Below are positions 25,467 to 35,377 of a stretch of DNA of 64,000 nt, in pieces; position 1 is the first letter of the stretch, and every line of letters begins with the position of its first letter. The notes below the pieces were generated by a model. It was not told the origin of the DNA and ran no database searches. It saw only the letters and a list, made by a program, of their open reading frames with translations. A program made the position numbers and the translations under genes. The DNA is taken from positions 55,364-119,363 of the forward strand of contig NZ_JOIY01000025.1 in the NCBI RefSeq assembly GCF_000720185.1. The letters run 5' to 3'. The stretch is from Streptomyces sp. NRRL S-340. Lineage in GTDB: Bacteria > Actinomycetota > Actinomycetes > Streptomycetales > Streptomycetaceae.

Positions 25467-26636
25467 ATGCGGTTCCGGCACCCCGACGGTTCCACCGTCC
25501 ACCTCGCCTACTGCACCAACGTCCACCCCGCCGAAACCCTCGACGGCGTCCTCGCCCAGCTCCGCGACCACTGCGAGCCCGTCCGCCGCCGCCTGGGCCG
25601 CGACCGGCTCGGCATCGGTCTCTGGCTCGCCCGCGACGCCGCCCGCACCCTCGTCACCGACCCGTCCGCCCTGCGCGGCCTGCGCACCGCACTCGACCGG
25701 CGCGGCCTGGAGGTCGTCACCCTCAACGGCTTCCCCTACGAGGGCTTCGGCGCCCAGCAGGTCAAGTACCGCGTGTACCGGCCCGACTGGGCCGACCCCG
25801 AACGCCTCGACCACACCACCGCGCTCGCCCGCGTCCTCGCCGGCCTGCTGCCCGACGACGTCACCGAGGGCACGATCTCCACCCTGCCGCTCGCCTGGCG
25901 CACCGCCCACGACGAGACCCGCGCCGCCCGCGCCCGCACCGCCCTGCGCACCCTCGCCGACCGCCTCGACGCCCTCCAGGACCTCACCGGGCGCTCGCTG
26001 CGCATCGGCCTGGAACCCGAACCCGGCTGCGTCGTCGAGACCACGCGCGACGCCATCGCCCCGCTCACCGCCATCGGCCACGACCGCATCGGCATCTGCG
26101 TCGACACCTGCCACCTCGCCACCTCCTTCGAGGACCCGCACACCGCCCTCGACGCCCTGACCGGGGCCGGCGTGCCCGTCGTCAAGTCCCAGCTGTCCGC
26201 CGCCCTGCACGCCGAGCAGCCGCACCGCCCCGAGGTGCGCGCGGCCCTCGCCGCCTTCGCCGAGCCCCGCTTCCTGCACCAGACCCGCGCCCGCACCCCG
26301 GACGGGCCGCTCGGCACGGACGACCTCGGCGAAGCCCTGCACACCGGCGCCCTCCCCGACGGGGTGCCCTGGCGCTCCCACTTCCACGTCCCCCTGCACG
26401 CCGCCCCCGCCGCACCCCTCACCTCCACCCTGCCCGTCCTGAAGAGCGCCCTGACCCGGCTGGCCGGCGGCCCGCACCCGCTCACCCGCCACCTGGAGGT
26501 CGAGACCTACACCTGGCAGGCCCTGCCGGCCGCCCTGCGGCCCCGCGCCCGCGCCCAGCTCGCCGACGGCATCGCCGCCGAACTCGCCCTGGCCCGCGAC
26601 CTGCTGACCGACCTCGGTCTGAAGGAACTGCCATGA
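25467..26636 (+). CDS. eboE: EboE, metabolite-traffic TIM-barrel protein
   Basis: A 389-residue xylose-isomerase-like barrel of the EboE family. Typical blocks are LAYCTNVHPAETL at the start, LNGFPYEGFGAQQVKYRVY in the middle, the metal-binding GLEPEPGCVVET and CVDTCHLA, and the C-terminal HLEVETYTW. It lies between the TatD-like gene (3-base gap) and the phosphatase gene (ATGA overlap). Its reaction is not known. Confidence 0.88.
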   Translation: MRFRHPDGSTVHLAYCTNVHPAETLDGVLAQLRDHCEPVRRRLGRDRLGIGLWLARDAARTLVTDPSALRGLRTALDRRGLEVVTLNGFPYEGFGAQQVKYRVYRPDWADPERLDHTTALARVLAGLLPDDVTEGTISTLPLAWRTAHDETRAARARTALRTLADRLDALQDLTGRSLRIGLEPEPGCVVETTRDAIAPLTAIGHDRIGICVDTCHLATSFEDPHTALDALTGAGVPVVKSQLSAALHAEQPHRPEVRAALAAFAEPRFLHQTRARTPDGPLGTDDLGEALHTGALPDGVPWRSHFHVPLHAAPAAPLTSTLPVLKSALTRLAGGPHPLTRHLEVETYTWQALPAALRPRARAQLADGIAAELALARDLLTDLGLKELP

Positions 26637-28081
26637 CCCGCCCCGTCGGACCCACCCCGCTGCTCGTCCTGGACGTCGTCGGACTCACCCCCCGCCTGCT
26701 CGCCCACATGCCCCACCTGCGGGCCCTCGCCGACTCCGGCTCCCACGCCCCGCTCGGCACCGTCCTGCCCGCCGTCACCTGCGCCGCCCAGTCCACCTTC
26801 CTGACCGGCACGACACCCGCCGAACACGGCATCGTCGGCAACGGCTGGTACTTCCGCGAACTCGGCGACGTCCTGCTGTGGCGCCAGCACAACGGCCTCG
26901 TGTCCGGCGACAAGCTGTGGGACGCCGCCCGCCGCGCGCACCCCGGCTACACCGTCGCCAACATCTGCTGGTGGTACGCCATGGGCGCCGACACCGACTT
27001 CACCGTCACCCCGCGCCCCGTCTACCACGCCGACGGCCGCAAGGAACCCGACTGCTACACCCGGCCGCCCGCCCTGCACGACGAACTCACCGAACGCCTC
27101 GGCACGTTCCCGCTGTTCCACTTCTGGGGGCCGGGCGCCGACCTCGTCTCCAGCCGGTGGATCATCGACGCCACCCGCCACATCAACCGCACCCGCCGCC
27201 CCGACCTCACCCTCAGCTACCTCCCGCACCTCGACTACGACCTCCAGCGCCACGGCCCCGACGACCCGCGCTCCCTGAAGGCCGCCGCCGACCTCGACGC
27301 CGCCCTGGCCCCCCTCCTCGCCGACGCCCGCGCCGAGGGCCGTACCGTCGTCGCGCTGTCCGAGTACGGCATCACCCGCGCCGACCGGCCCGTCCACATC
27401 AACCGGGCCCTGCGCCGCGCCGGACTGCTGGAGGTGCACACCCAGGACGGCATGGAGTACCTCGACCCGACGGCCTCCCGCGCCTTCGCCGTCGCCGACC
27501 ACCAGATCGCCCACGTCTACGTGCGCCGCCCCGAGGACCTCGCGGCCACCCGGGCGGCGCTCGACGGCCTGCCCGGCCTCGGCCTGCTCCTGGACGACGA
27601 GGGGAAGAAGGCCCACCACCTCGACCACCCGCGCTCCGGCGAACTCGTCGCCGTCGCCGCACCCGACGCCTGGTTCACGTACTACTACTGGCTCGACGAC
27701 GACCGCGCCCCCGACTTCGCCCGGCTCGTCGAGATCCACCGCAAACCCGGCTACGACCCGGCCGAGCTGTTCATGGACCCGCACGACCCGTACGTGAAGG
27801 TCAAGGCCGCCACCGCCCTGGCCCGCAAGAAACTCGGCCTGCGCTACCGCATGGCGGTCGTCCCCCTCGACGCCTCCCCGGTCCGCGGCAGCCACGGCCG
27901 CCTCCCCGCGAGCGACGACGAAGGTCCGCTCCTCATCTGCTCCACCCCCCGCGCCGTCGGCGGCCGCCTCGCGGCCACCGACGTGAAGTCACTCCTGCTC
28001 GACCTCGCCGGACTCCGTACACCCGGCCCGTCCGGCACCCCCCGCACCACCGCCCACCAGCCCGGAAAGAGGCACCCGTGA
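26633..28081 (+). CDS. eboF: Alkaline-phosphatase-superfamily phosphodiesterase/pyrophosphatase (EboF-like)
   Basis: The 482-residue protein is of the nucleotide pyrophosphatase/phosphodiesterase type. Metal and nucleophile motifs are seen: Asp in LVLDVVGLTP, a Thr or Ser in VTCAAQSTFLTG, Asp in YLPHLDYDLQRHG, and Asp/His in FAVADHQIAHVYV. It would cleave a phosphodiester or phosphate from the pathway intermediate. It overlaps eboE at the start (ATGA) and the next gene at the end (GTGA). Confidence 0.87.
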   Translation: MTRPVGPTPLLVLDVVGLTPRLLAHMPHLRALADSGSHAPLGTVLPAVTCAAQSTFLTGTTPAEHGIVGNGWYFRELGDVLLWRQHNGLVSGDKLWDAARRAHPGYTVANICWWYAMGADTDFTVTPRPVYHADGRKEPDCYTRPPALHDELTERLGTFPLFHFWGPGADLVSSRWIIDATRHINRTRRPDLTLSYLPHLDYDLQRHGPDDPRSLKAAADLDAALAPLLADARAEGRTVVALSEYGITRADRPVHINRALRRAGLLEVHTQDGMEYLDPTASRAFAVADHQIAHVYVRRPEDLAATRAALDGLPGLGLLLDDEGKKAHHLDHPRSGELVAVAAPDAWFTYYYWLDDDRAPDFARLVEIHRKPGYDPAELFMDPHDPYVKVKAATALARKKLGLRYRMAVVPLDASPVRGSHGRLPASDDEGPLLICSTPRAVGGRLAATDVKSLLLDLAGLRTPGPSGTPRTTAHQPGKRHP

Positions 28082-29232
28082 ACGACATCCAGCCCACCGG
28101 CCCCGGCACCGACGAGCGGCTGCGCCGCAGCCTCGGCATCGGCCGCCGCGGCTTCCTGAGCACCTGCACCGCCGTGGCGGCCGGCGCGCTCGCCGCACCC
28201 GTCCTCGGAGCCGCCCCCGTCCAGGCGGCCGAACCGGGCCCCGGCCAGGGCACGGGCCACGCCCTGGTCCCCGCCGACAAGCGCGGCATCATCCTCTACA
28301 CCGTCCGCGACGCCACCGGCCGCGACCCGCTCTCCACCAGCCTGCCCTCCGGATTCCGCGCCGTCTTCGCACAGCTGGCCCGCTTCGGCTACCGGCAGGT
28401 CGAGTTCGCCGGCTACGGCCAGCACCCCAACGCGCCCGGCGGCGCGAACCTGGAGACCGCCGAGGGCGCCCGGCTGCTGCGCCGCTGGCTCGACGAGTAC
28501 GGGCTGCGCGCCCAGGGCAACCACGGCTTCATCCCGGGTTCCTGGCCGCTCACCCCCGCGGACCTGGACACCTTCAAGAAGCACCTGGAGATCGCGAACA
28601 TCCTCGGCATGGACCACATGGGCACCGGCGGCGACCCGACCAGCAGCTCCTACAAGGCCGACTGGGACGTGGCCGCCGACAAGTGGCACGCCCTCGGCGA
28701 GATCGCCCGCCGGGCCGGGATCAAGCTGTACACCCACAACCACGACGCCGCCTACGGCTTCCTGCTCGACGGCGGACCGCTCGACGCCCAGGGCCGGCCG
28801 ACCCGCTCCTCCGGCATCCGCAAGCTGGAGTACTTCCTGTCCGTCACCGACCCGAAGCTGGTCTGGCTGGAGATGGACATCTTCTGGGCGCACGTGGCCC
28901 AGTACAAGTTCCGCACGTACACCGCCCACGACGGCTCCACCCGGCAGAACGTGTTCGACCCGGCCGGCCTGGTCACCCGCCACGACAAGCGCTACCCGCT
29001 GTTCCACGCCAAGGACGGCGTCGTCGACACCACCAGCGGGCAGGGCTACGCCATGGTCCCGTTCGGCACCGGCGTGATCGACTACACGGCGTTCTTCTCG
29101 CGCGTGGGCCACCGCAACCACCACAACCCCATGGTCGAGCAGGACAACGCGCCCAGCGCCACCGACCCGGCCCAGTCACTGACCCACGCGCGGATCGGCT
29201 ACGAGAACCTGGCCGCCCTGCGCCGCAGGTAG
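28078..29232 (+). CDS. Exported sugar phosphate isomerase/epimerase-like protein with Tat signal
   Basis: The 384-residue protein has a clear twin-arginine signal (GIGRRGFLSTCTAVAAGAL, about 20-45, probable cleavage after VQAAE). A xylose-isomerase-like TIM barrel follows, with metal motifs YTHNHDAAYG, WLEMDIFWA and PLFHAKDG. GTG 28078 overlaps the eboF stop. Tat export places it outside the membrane, so it may act on the material that the Ebo proteins deliver there (inference). The same fold occurs in three cytosolic proteins of this region (15682, 22919, 25467). Confidence 0.88.
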   Translation: MNDIQPTGPGTDERLRRSLGIGRRGFLSTCTAVAAGALAAPVLGAAPVQAAEPGPGQGTGHALVPADKRGIILYTVRDATGRDPLSTSLPSGFRAVFAQLARFGYRQVEFAGYGQHPNAPGGANLETAEGARLLRRWLDEYGLRAQGNHGFIPGSWPLTPADLDTFKKHLEIANILGMDHMGTGGDPTSSSYKADWDVAADKWHALGEIARRAGIKLYTHNHDAAYGFLLDGGPLDAQGRPTRSSGIRKLEYFLSVTDPKLVWLEMDIFWAHVAQYKFRTYTAHDGSTRQNVFDPAGLVTRHDKRYPLFHAKDGVVDTTSGQGYAMVPFGTGVIDYTAFFSRVGHRNHHNPMVEQDNAPSATDPAQSLTHARIGYENLAALRRR

Positions 29233-29237
29233 CCCGG

Positions 29238-29286
<49 letters not shown>

Positions 29287-29318
29287 GTCCGGCGGCGCAC
29301 CGGCGGCCGGGTACGGCG

Positions 29319-29361
29319 GGAGGCGGGACCATCGCCCGGGCACGGGACGGGTCCCGCCTCC
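29319..29361. terminator. Bidirectional terminator between the Ebo operon and the OFA antiporter
   Basis: GGAGGCGGGACC (29319-29330) and GGTCCCGCCTCC (29350-29361) are perfect 12-base arms around a 19-base loop, placed between two convergent genes. Confidence 0.7.
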
Positions 29362-29379
29362 GCATCCCCGGCGACGCCG

Positions 29380-30786
29380 TCAGGACGCGGTTCCCGGCCC
29401 GGCCGCCACCGGACGCGCGTCGCCCCGCCCCGGCCGGCGCAGCAGCAGCGCGAGCGCCGCGGCGACCATCGACACGCCACCGGCCAGCGCGTAGGCCCCG
29501 TCGTAACCCCAGGCGCCCACCACCATCGAGCCGAGGCCACCGCCGAACAGGCCGCTGACCAGCTTGCCGCTGTACACCAGCCCGTAGTTGGTGGCGTTGT
29601 AGTTCTCGCCGAAGTAGTCCGGGGTCAACGCGGCGAACATCGGGTAGAAGGCGCCGCCGCCGAAACCGGAGAGGAAGGCGAAGAACAGGAACAGCCACTC
29701 GTTCTTCGTGTCACCGGCCCAGATCACACCGAACTGCGCGAGGCCCAGCAGGACGATGACGAACACCAGCGTCGTCTTGCGGCCCCACAGGTCCGACAGC
29801 CACCCCACCACCGCGCGGCCGACCCCGTTGATCACCGCCATCACCCCCATCGAGGACGCCGCGACCAGCGGCCCGAAACCGATCTCCTTGGCGAAGTCGA
29901 CCTGGAAGGAGATACCGAAGATCGACACCCCGGCCGTCATCACCACGGTGATCCACATCAGCGGCAGCATGCCGGTCCTGACGGCCTCCTTCGGGGTGAA
30001 CTGCCGTACCGCCGGAGGGTTCTTGGCCAGACTGGCCGCGCTCTTGCCGTTCCCCGCGAAGGACAGCGGGTCGATGTCCGCCGGCCACCAGTTCTTCGGC
30101 GGGTCCTCGAAGAAGAACGCGCAGACCGCCACCACGATCAGCACGTACACCCCGATCAGGTCGAGCACCTCGTTGTAGTTCCCGGTGTCGAAGGCGTAGT
30201 TGAAGATGAAGATGAACGGCAGCGAGCCGTAGGCGAAGCCGCCGTTGACGAAACCGGTCCTCGCGCCGCGCCGCTCCGGGAACCACTTGCCGACCATGTT
30301 GATGCAGGTGGCGTAGATCAGCCCGGACCCGGCACCGCCCACCACACCGAACCCCAGGACGGCGAGCAGCACGTGGTCCAGGTGGGACAGGGCCAGGAAG
30401 CCCAGCAGACACATGCCCGCACCGATGTACATGGCCCGGCGGGCGGTGAGCAGGCCGCGCTCGCGCAGCCAGCCCGCCGGGAAGGCGATGCCCGCCTGGA
30501 AGAACACCCAGACGCTGAGGATCCAGAAGGTGTTGCTCTGCGTCCAGCCGTGCGCCTCGGACAGGGTGTCCTCCGCGGAGCCGTAGGCGTACTCCGAGAC
30601 GCTGATGGCCATCATGGAGACCCACGGGAGGTACACCATGAACTTGCGCGAGTGACCGAGTATGTCCCGGTCGGTCTCACCCACGCGGTAGACCCGGCCC
30701 CCGGGGCCGGTGACTTCGCGGTAGGCGCCCTTCGCCGTGCCGGGTCCGGCCGGCGTGTTCCTTGCTGCCATGGGATCAGCCGTCAT
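29380..30786 (-). CDS. OFA-family MFS transporter (oxalate/formate antiporter type)
   Basis: A 468-residue MFS protein with about 12 membrane segments. An N-terminal soluble stretch REVTGPGGRVYRVGETD precedes the first helix, and a central loop reads FEDPPKNWWPADIDPL. Both are typical of the Streptomyces OFA (OxlT-like) group. OxlT exchanges oxalate for formate. Here it lies downstream of frc and a probable oxc on the same strand, so oxalate uptake is the natural role. Start ATG 30786 with GAGGAGATGG upstream, and ATG 30771 is an alternative. A degenerate second copy lies immediately upstream (30788-31811). Confidence 0.88.
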   Translation of the reverse strand: MTADPMAARNTPAGPGTAKGAYREVTGPGGRVYRVGETDRDILGHSRKFMVYLPWVSMMAISVSEYAYGSAEDTLSEAHGWTQSNTFWILSVWVFFQAGIAFPAGWLRERGLLTARRAMYIGAGMCLLGFLALSHLDHVLLAVLGFGVVGGAGSGLIYATCINMVGKWFPERRGARTGFVNGGFAYGSLPFIFIFNYAFDTGNYNEVLDLIGVYVLIVVAVCAFFFEDPPKNWWPADIDPLSFAGNGKSAASLAKNPPAVRQFTPKEAVRTGMLPLMWITVVMTAGVSIFGISFQVDFAKEIGFGPLVAASSMGVMAVINGVGRAVVGWLSDLWGRKTTLVFVIVLLGLAQFGVIWAGDTKNEWLFLFFAFLSGFGGGAFYPMFAALTPDYFGENYNATNYGLVYSGKLVSGLFGGGLGSMVVGAWGYDGAYALAGGVSMVAAALALLLRRPGRGDARPVAAGPGTAS

Positions 30787-30787
30787 C

Positions 30788-31811
30788 TCAGGCCATCTCC
30801 TCGCCGAGGGGGTGGGAATCGGGGACGATGCGCCGGACCCTGGGAAGGGCCAGGGACTCGAGGAAGAGCGCGGCGGCGGCAGACGAGCGCGGTGCAGCCC
30901 GCCGGCGCGAACGCACCGCGCGGAGCGCGGGTCGCGGCCGCCGTGGTGCCGGTGCCCGCGAGGACCGGCGGCAGCCACGCCCAGGCGAGCAGCCCGCAGG
31001 TGCTCGGCCGTGCTGCTCGCCGAAGTGGTCCGCCGCCGACGCCACCACCAGGGGGAGCACCGCACCGCCGGCGAGTGCGGCGGCGACGCAGCCGAGGAGG
31101 AGCGGCGCGGAGCCCGCCGCCCGCCGCGGCCGGCACCCCCGGCTGCGCAGCGGCCGGCGCCGGCAGGGCCACGGCGAGGGCGGTCCGCCGCTCCACGAGG
31201 TCCGACACCGCCCCTGCGGCCGCCGTCCCGGTGCCGCCCGCCACGGCCGCCACGGCCGCCCGGGCCATCGCCGCTGGGCCGAGCCCCGGCGCGCGGCCGC
31301 GGGAGGGCAAGAGGAGGACGTCGAGGACCGTGACACCGGCCGTGCCCAGCAGGCACAGCGCCATCAGCCACAGCGCGGGGGTGCGTACCGCCCTCGCCGG
31401 ACCCGTCTGCCGCGGGGCGGGCGGGTTCTTCCGGTGCCTGCGCCGGGCCGCGCGGCCGGCCGGCACCGTGAGCGGGCCGGCGTGCGCCGGCCACCGGTTC
31501 CGCGGCGGGTCGTGGAAGAACCGTCCGGCCGCCGTCCGCACCGCCCGGACCGCCGCGCCGGTCACGGCGAGCAGGCTCCGCTGCCCGGCCCGGTCGGCCC
31601 CCAGGAGCAGCGGCACCGCCCCGCAGGCCGGACCGCTCGCCGCGAACGCGACGCATCCGATGCCCGTCATGCCCGGCCAGAGCAGGACGGCCATCCGGAT
31701 CCGGCCGTGGCCCGGCAGACCGGCGTCGCTCTCGCCGACCCGGTGGACGCGGCCCCCGCGGCCCCTCACCTCCCTGCACAGCGGAGCGGCGGGTGGATCG
31801 GTGGTTTCCAT
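30788..31811 (-). pseudogene. Degenerate duplicate of the OFA/MFS transporter
   Basis: Aligned by eye to the intact transporter, the minus strand shows collinear but eroded segments. CREVRGRGGRVHRVGESD matches its N-terminus, FFHDPPRNRWPAHAGPL the central loop, and KNPPAPRQTGPARAVRT the following region. In another frame, GGAVLPLVVASAADHFGEQH matches GGAFYPMFAALTPDYFGENY. About four membrane segments between the first helix and the central loop are missing, and at least one frameshift separates the last block. A possible old start is ATG 31811. Confidence 0.75.
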
Positions 31812-31993
31812 CTCGCGGCAGCACCCCTCGCGTCGAAGGTTCTGGCAGACGCCCCTGTCCGATGCCTTTCGTGCGCACGCGTCCCGGGCGCGGCCCGCAC
31901 GCACCGCCGGCCGCCCCCAGGTCGTTCACCTCATGAACCGCCTCCCCGCAGCCCCCGAGGTCCGCGCCCCGGCAGGCCCGGGGCGTGCCGGCG

Positions 31994-34129
31994 TCACGAC
32001 AGCAGCCCCGCCGCCCGCGCCCACCGGTACTTCGCGCCGAGCACCGCCACCGGCTTCTCCGTCGTGTACGGGTAGGCCACCACCCCCCGCTCGAAGAGGT
32101 ACTGGCAGGCCTCCTCCACCTCGACGTCACCGGCGAGGGAGGCCACCACCGGCTTCTCCACCCCGCGTGCGCGGAACTCGGCCACCACCCGCGCGGTCAG
32201 CTCGGCGAACACCATCGGAGGGGTGACGATGGTGTGCCAGTAGCCGAGGACGAGCGCGTGGACGCGCGGGTCCTGGAGCCCCAGCCGGATCGTCGCCTCG
32301 TACGTCGAGGGCGGCTCGCCCCCGGTGATGTCCACCGGGTTGCCCGAGGCCCCGAACGGCGGGATGAAGCGCCGGAACGCCTCGTCCAGGTCCTGCGGGA
32401 TCTCCATCAGCGACAGTCCGTTGTCGGTGACCGCGTCGGACAGCAGCACCCCGCTGCCGCCGGCCCCGGTGATGACGACGACGTTGTCGCCCTTCGGCGC
32501 GGGCAGCACCGGCAGAGCGCGCGCGTACTCCAGCATGTCGTTCAGGCCCGGTGCCCGGATGACGCCCGCCTGCCGCAGGATGTCGTCGTAGACGGCGTCG
32601 TCGCCTGCTAGGGCACCGGTGTGCGAGCCCGCGGCCCGCGCCCCCGCCGCCGTACGGCCCGCCTTGAGGACCACCACCGGCTTCTTCGGCACCGTCGCCC
32701 GGGCCGCCGCCACGAAGGCCCGCCCGTCCTTGAGGTCCTCCAGGTGCATCGCGATGCACTGGGTGTGCGGATCCTCGCCGAACCAGGTCAGCAGGTCGTC
32801 CTCGTCCAGGTCCGACTTGTTGCCGAGGCCCACGATCGCCGACACACCCGTCCTCGTGGTCCGTGCGAAGCCCAGGATCGCCATGCCGATCCCACCGGAC
32901 TGCGAGGTCAGCGCGACACCCCCCTTCACGTCGTACGGCGTGCAGAACGTCGCGCACAGGTCCTGCCAGGTCGAGTAGTAGCCGTAGATGTTCGGCCCGA
33001 GCAGCCGTACGCCGTACCGCTCGGCGATCGCCACGATCTCCGCCTGGAGCGCGTGCTCGCCCGTCTCCGCGAACCCGGACGGGATGAGGACGGCGTTGGG
33101 GATCCCCTTGCGTCCCACCTCCTCCAGCGCGGCGGCCACGGACCGGGCGGGGACGGCGAAGACCGCCACGTCCACCTCACCGGGAACGTCCGTGACACTC
33201 TTGTACGCCTTGCGGCCCAGGATGTCGTCGGCCCGCGGGTTCACCGGATGGACCTCCCCGGGGAAACCGCCGTCGACGAGGTTGCGCATCACCGAGTTGC
33301 CGATCTTGCCCGGGGTCCCGGACGCGCCGATCACGGCCACCGAGGACGGCTGCATCAGCCGCCGCATGGAGCCGAGGATCTCCTCGCGCGTGTACGCCCT
33401 GCGCGCCGGCGGCCGGCGTTCGGCGAGGATCACCCGGACGTCCGCGGCGACCGCGCCGTCCTCGGTCGCCATCACCGGGTTGAGGTCCACCTCGGCGATC
33501 TCCGGGAAGTCGGCGACCAGTTTGGACACCCGCCGGATCTGCTCGGCGAGGGCCCACCGGTCCACGCCCGGCTGTCCGCGCACCCCGCGCAGCACCTCGG
33601 CCGCCCGGATCGAGTCCAGCATGGACAGCGCCTCCTCGGCGCGGACGGGCGCCAGCCGGAACGTCACGTCCTTCAGCACCTCGACGAGCACCCCGCCCAG
33701 ACCGAAGGCCACGACCTTGCCGAAGGCCGGGTCGGTGACCGCGCCGATGATGACCTCCTGCCCCCGGGGCAGCAGTTCCTGCACCTGCACGCCCTCGATC
33801 CGGGCCCCGGGGGCGTAGGCGCGCGCGCCGGCCACGATCCGGTGGAACGCGGCCCGTACGTCCGCCGCTCCCTCGACCCCGACGACGACCCCGCCGGCCT
33901 CGGTCTTGTGCAGGACGTCCGGCGAGACGATCTTCATCACCACCGGACCGCCGAAGAGCGCCGCCGAGGCGACGGCCTCCTCCACGTCCCGCGCCAGCGC
34001 CTCGCCCGCTACGGCGATCCCGTACGCGTCGGCGAGTACCTTGCCCTCCGGCGCGGTCAGGGCCGTACGCCCCTCGGCCCGTACCGCGTCCAGCAGCGCG
34101 CGGACCCTGTGCACCCGTTCCTCGGTCAT
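31994..34129 (-). CDS. NDP-forming acyl-CoA ligase (fused acetyl-CoA synthetase type)
   Basis: An approximately 711-residue fusion: ATP-grasp domain first (about 10-230), then a CoA-binding Rossmann domain (about 255-350; VAVIGASGTPGKIGNSVMRN), then the succinyl-CoA-ligase-like domain. That last domain has the phosphorylated-histidine motif AGSHTGALAG. It interconverts an acyl-CoA plus NDP and phosphate with the free acid plus NTP. ATG 34129 follows the frc stop by four bases, and GTG 34132 is also possible. In this operon it may recharge or discharge the CoA carrier during oxalate or formate use. Confidence 0.88.
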   Translation of the reverse strand: MTEERVHRVRALLDAVRAEGRTALTAPEGKVLADAYGIAVAGEALARDVEEAVASAALFGGPVVMKIVSPDVLHKTEAGGVVVGVEGAADVRAAFHRIVAGARAYAPGARIEGVQVQELLPRGQEVIIGAVTDPAFGKVVAFGLGGVLVEVLKDVTFRLAPVRAEEALSMLDSIRAAEVLRGVRGQPGVDRWALAEQIRRVSKLVADFPEIAEVDLNPVMATEDGAVAADVRVILAERRPPARRAYTREEILGSMRRLMQPSSVAVIGASGTPGKIGNSVMRNLVDGGFPGEVHPVNPRADDILGRKAYKSVTDVPGEVDVAVFAVPARSVAAALEEVGRKGIPNAVLIPSGFAETGEHALQAEIVAIAERYGVRLLGPNIYGYYSTWQDLCATFCTPYDVKGGVALTSQSGGIGMAILGFARTTRTGVSAIVGLGNKSDLDEDDLLTWFGEDPHTQCIAMHLEDLKDGRAFVAAARATVPKKPVVVLKAGRTAAGARAAGSHTGALAGDDAVYDDILRQAGVIRAPGLNDMLEYARALPVLPAPKGDNVVVITGAGGSGVLLSDAVTDNGLSLMEIPQDLDEAFRRFIPPFGASGNPVDITGGEPPSTYEATIRLGLQDPRVHALVLGYWHTIVTPPMVFAELTARVVAEFRARGVEKPVVASLAGDVEVEEACQYLFERGVVAYPYTTEKPVAVLGAKYRWARAAGLLS

Positions 34130-34133
34130 CACC

Positions 34134-35366
34134 TCAGATCACCCCGTCCGACTTGAGCAGGCGCAGCTCCTCGCCGCCGAGGCCCAGCTCGCCCACGTAC
34201 ACCTCTTCGTTGTGCTCGCCCAGCAGGGGCGAACTGCTCACCTCGACGGGGGAGTCGGACAGCTTGAGCGGACTGCCCACGGTCACGAACTCGCCGCGGG
34301 TGGGGTGCGGAACGCGGACCACCATCTCGTTGGCGGCCAGGGACTCGTCCTCGATGATCTCCCTGGTGGACAGGATCGGCCCGCAGGGGATGCCGTGCGC
34401 GTTGAGTCTCTCCAGCACCTCCCACTTGGGCAGGCCCGAGGACCACTCCTCGATCAGCTGGAACATCTTGGCCAGCCGGGGCAGCCGGGCCTGCGGTGTG
34501 GCCCAGTCGGGGTCGTCGGCCAGCTCGGGCCGGCCGATCAGCTCGCTGATCGGCCGCCAGCCGACGGGCTGCACGATCACGTACACGTAGTCGTTCGGGC
34601 CGCCCGGCGCGCACTTGACCGCCCAGCCGGGCTGCCCGCCCCCGGACGCGTTGCCCGAGCGGGGTACCTCGTCGCCGAAGTCGTCGTTCGGGTACTCGGC
34701 GAGCGGGCCGTGGGCCAGGCGCTGCTGGTCGCGCAGCTTCACCCGGCACAGGTTGAGCACCGCGTGCTGCATGGCCACGTTCACCCGCTGCCCGCGCCCG
34801 GTGCGCTCCCGCTGGAACAGCGCGGCGAGCACCCCGGCGACCAGGTGGACGCCGGTTCCCGAGTCACCGATCTGCGCGCCGGTCGCGGTCGGCGGCCCGT
34901 CCTCGAAACCCGTGGTGGCCATCGAGCCGCCCATGGCCTGGGCGACGACCTCGTACGCCTTAAAAGCGGTGTACGGGCCCTCCCCGAACCCCTTGATGGA
35001 GGCGTACACGAGCCGCGGGTTGATCTCCTGGATGCGCTCCCAGGTGAAGCCCATCCGGTCGACGGCGCCGGGCCCGAAGTTCTCCACCATGACGTCGGAC
35101 CGGCGGATCAGCTCGGTCAGGATCTCCTTGCCGCGCCCGGTCTTGGTGTTGAGGGTGATGCTCCGCTTGTTGCAGTTGAGCATCGTGAAGTACAGGGAGT
35201 CGACGTCCGGGAGGTCACGCAGCTGGCGGCGCGTGATGTCACCGGCCGGCGCCTCCAGCTTGATGACGTCCGCGCCGAGCCAGGCCAGCAGCTGGGTCGC
35301 GGAGGGGCCGGACTGGACGTGGGTCATGTCGAGGACGCGGATGCCGTCGAGTGCCTTTGCGGTCAC
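34134..35366 (-). CDS. frc: Formyl-CoA:oxalate CoA-transferase
   Basis: A 410-residue class III CoA-transferase that closely follows Oxalobacter Frc as I remember it. Matching stretches are [56 protein letters not shown] and the Gly loop [11 protein letters not shown]. The catalytic Asp is Asp168 in GAQIGDSG. Frc moves CoA from formyl-CoA to oxalate, giving oxalyl-CoA for the decarboxylase encoded 11 bases upstream. Start is ATG 35366. Confidence 0.92.
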   Translation of the reverse strand: MTAKALDGIRVLDMTHVQSGPSATQLLAWLGADVIKLEAPAGDITRRQLRDLPDVDSLYFTMLNCNKRSITLNTKTGRGKEILTELIRRSDVMVENFGPGAVDRMGFTWERIQEINPRLVYASIKGFGEGPYTAFKAYEVVAQAMGGSMATTGFEDGPPTATGAQIGDSGTGVHLVAGVLAALFQRERTGRGQRVNVAMQHAVLNLCRVKLRDQQRLAHGPLAEYPNDDFGDEVPRSGNASGGGQPGWAVKCAPGGPNDYVYVIVQPVGWRPISELIGRPELADDPDWATPQARLPRLAKMFQLIEEWSSGLPKWEVLERLNAHGIPCGPILSTREIIEDESLAANEMVVRVPHPTRGEFVTVGSPLKLSDSPVEVSSSPLLGEHNEEVYVGELGLGGEELRLLKSDGVI

Positions 35367-35377
35367 GGGCGTTCACC

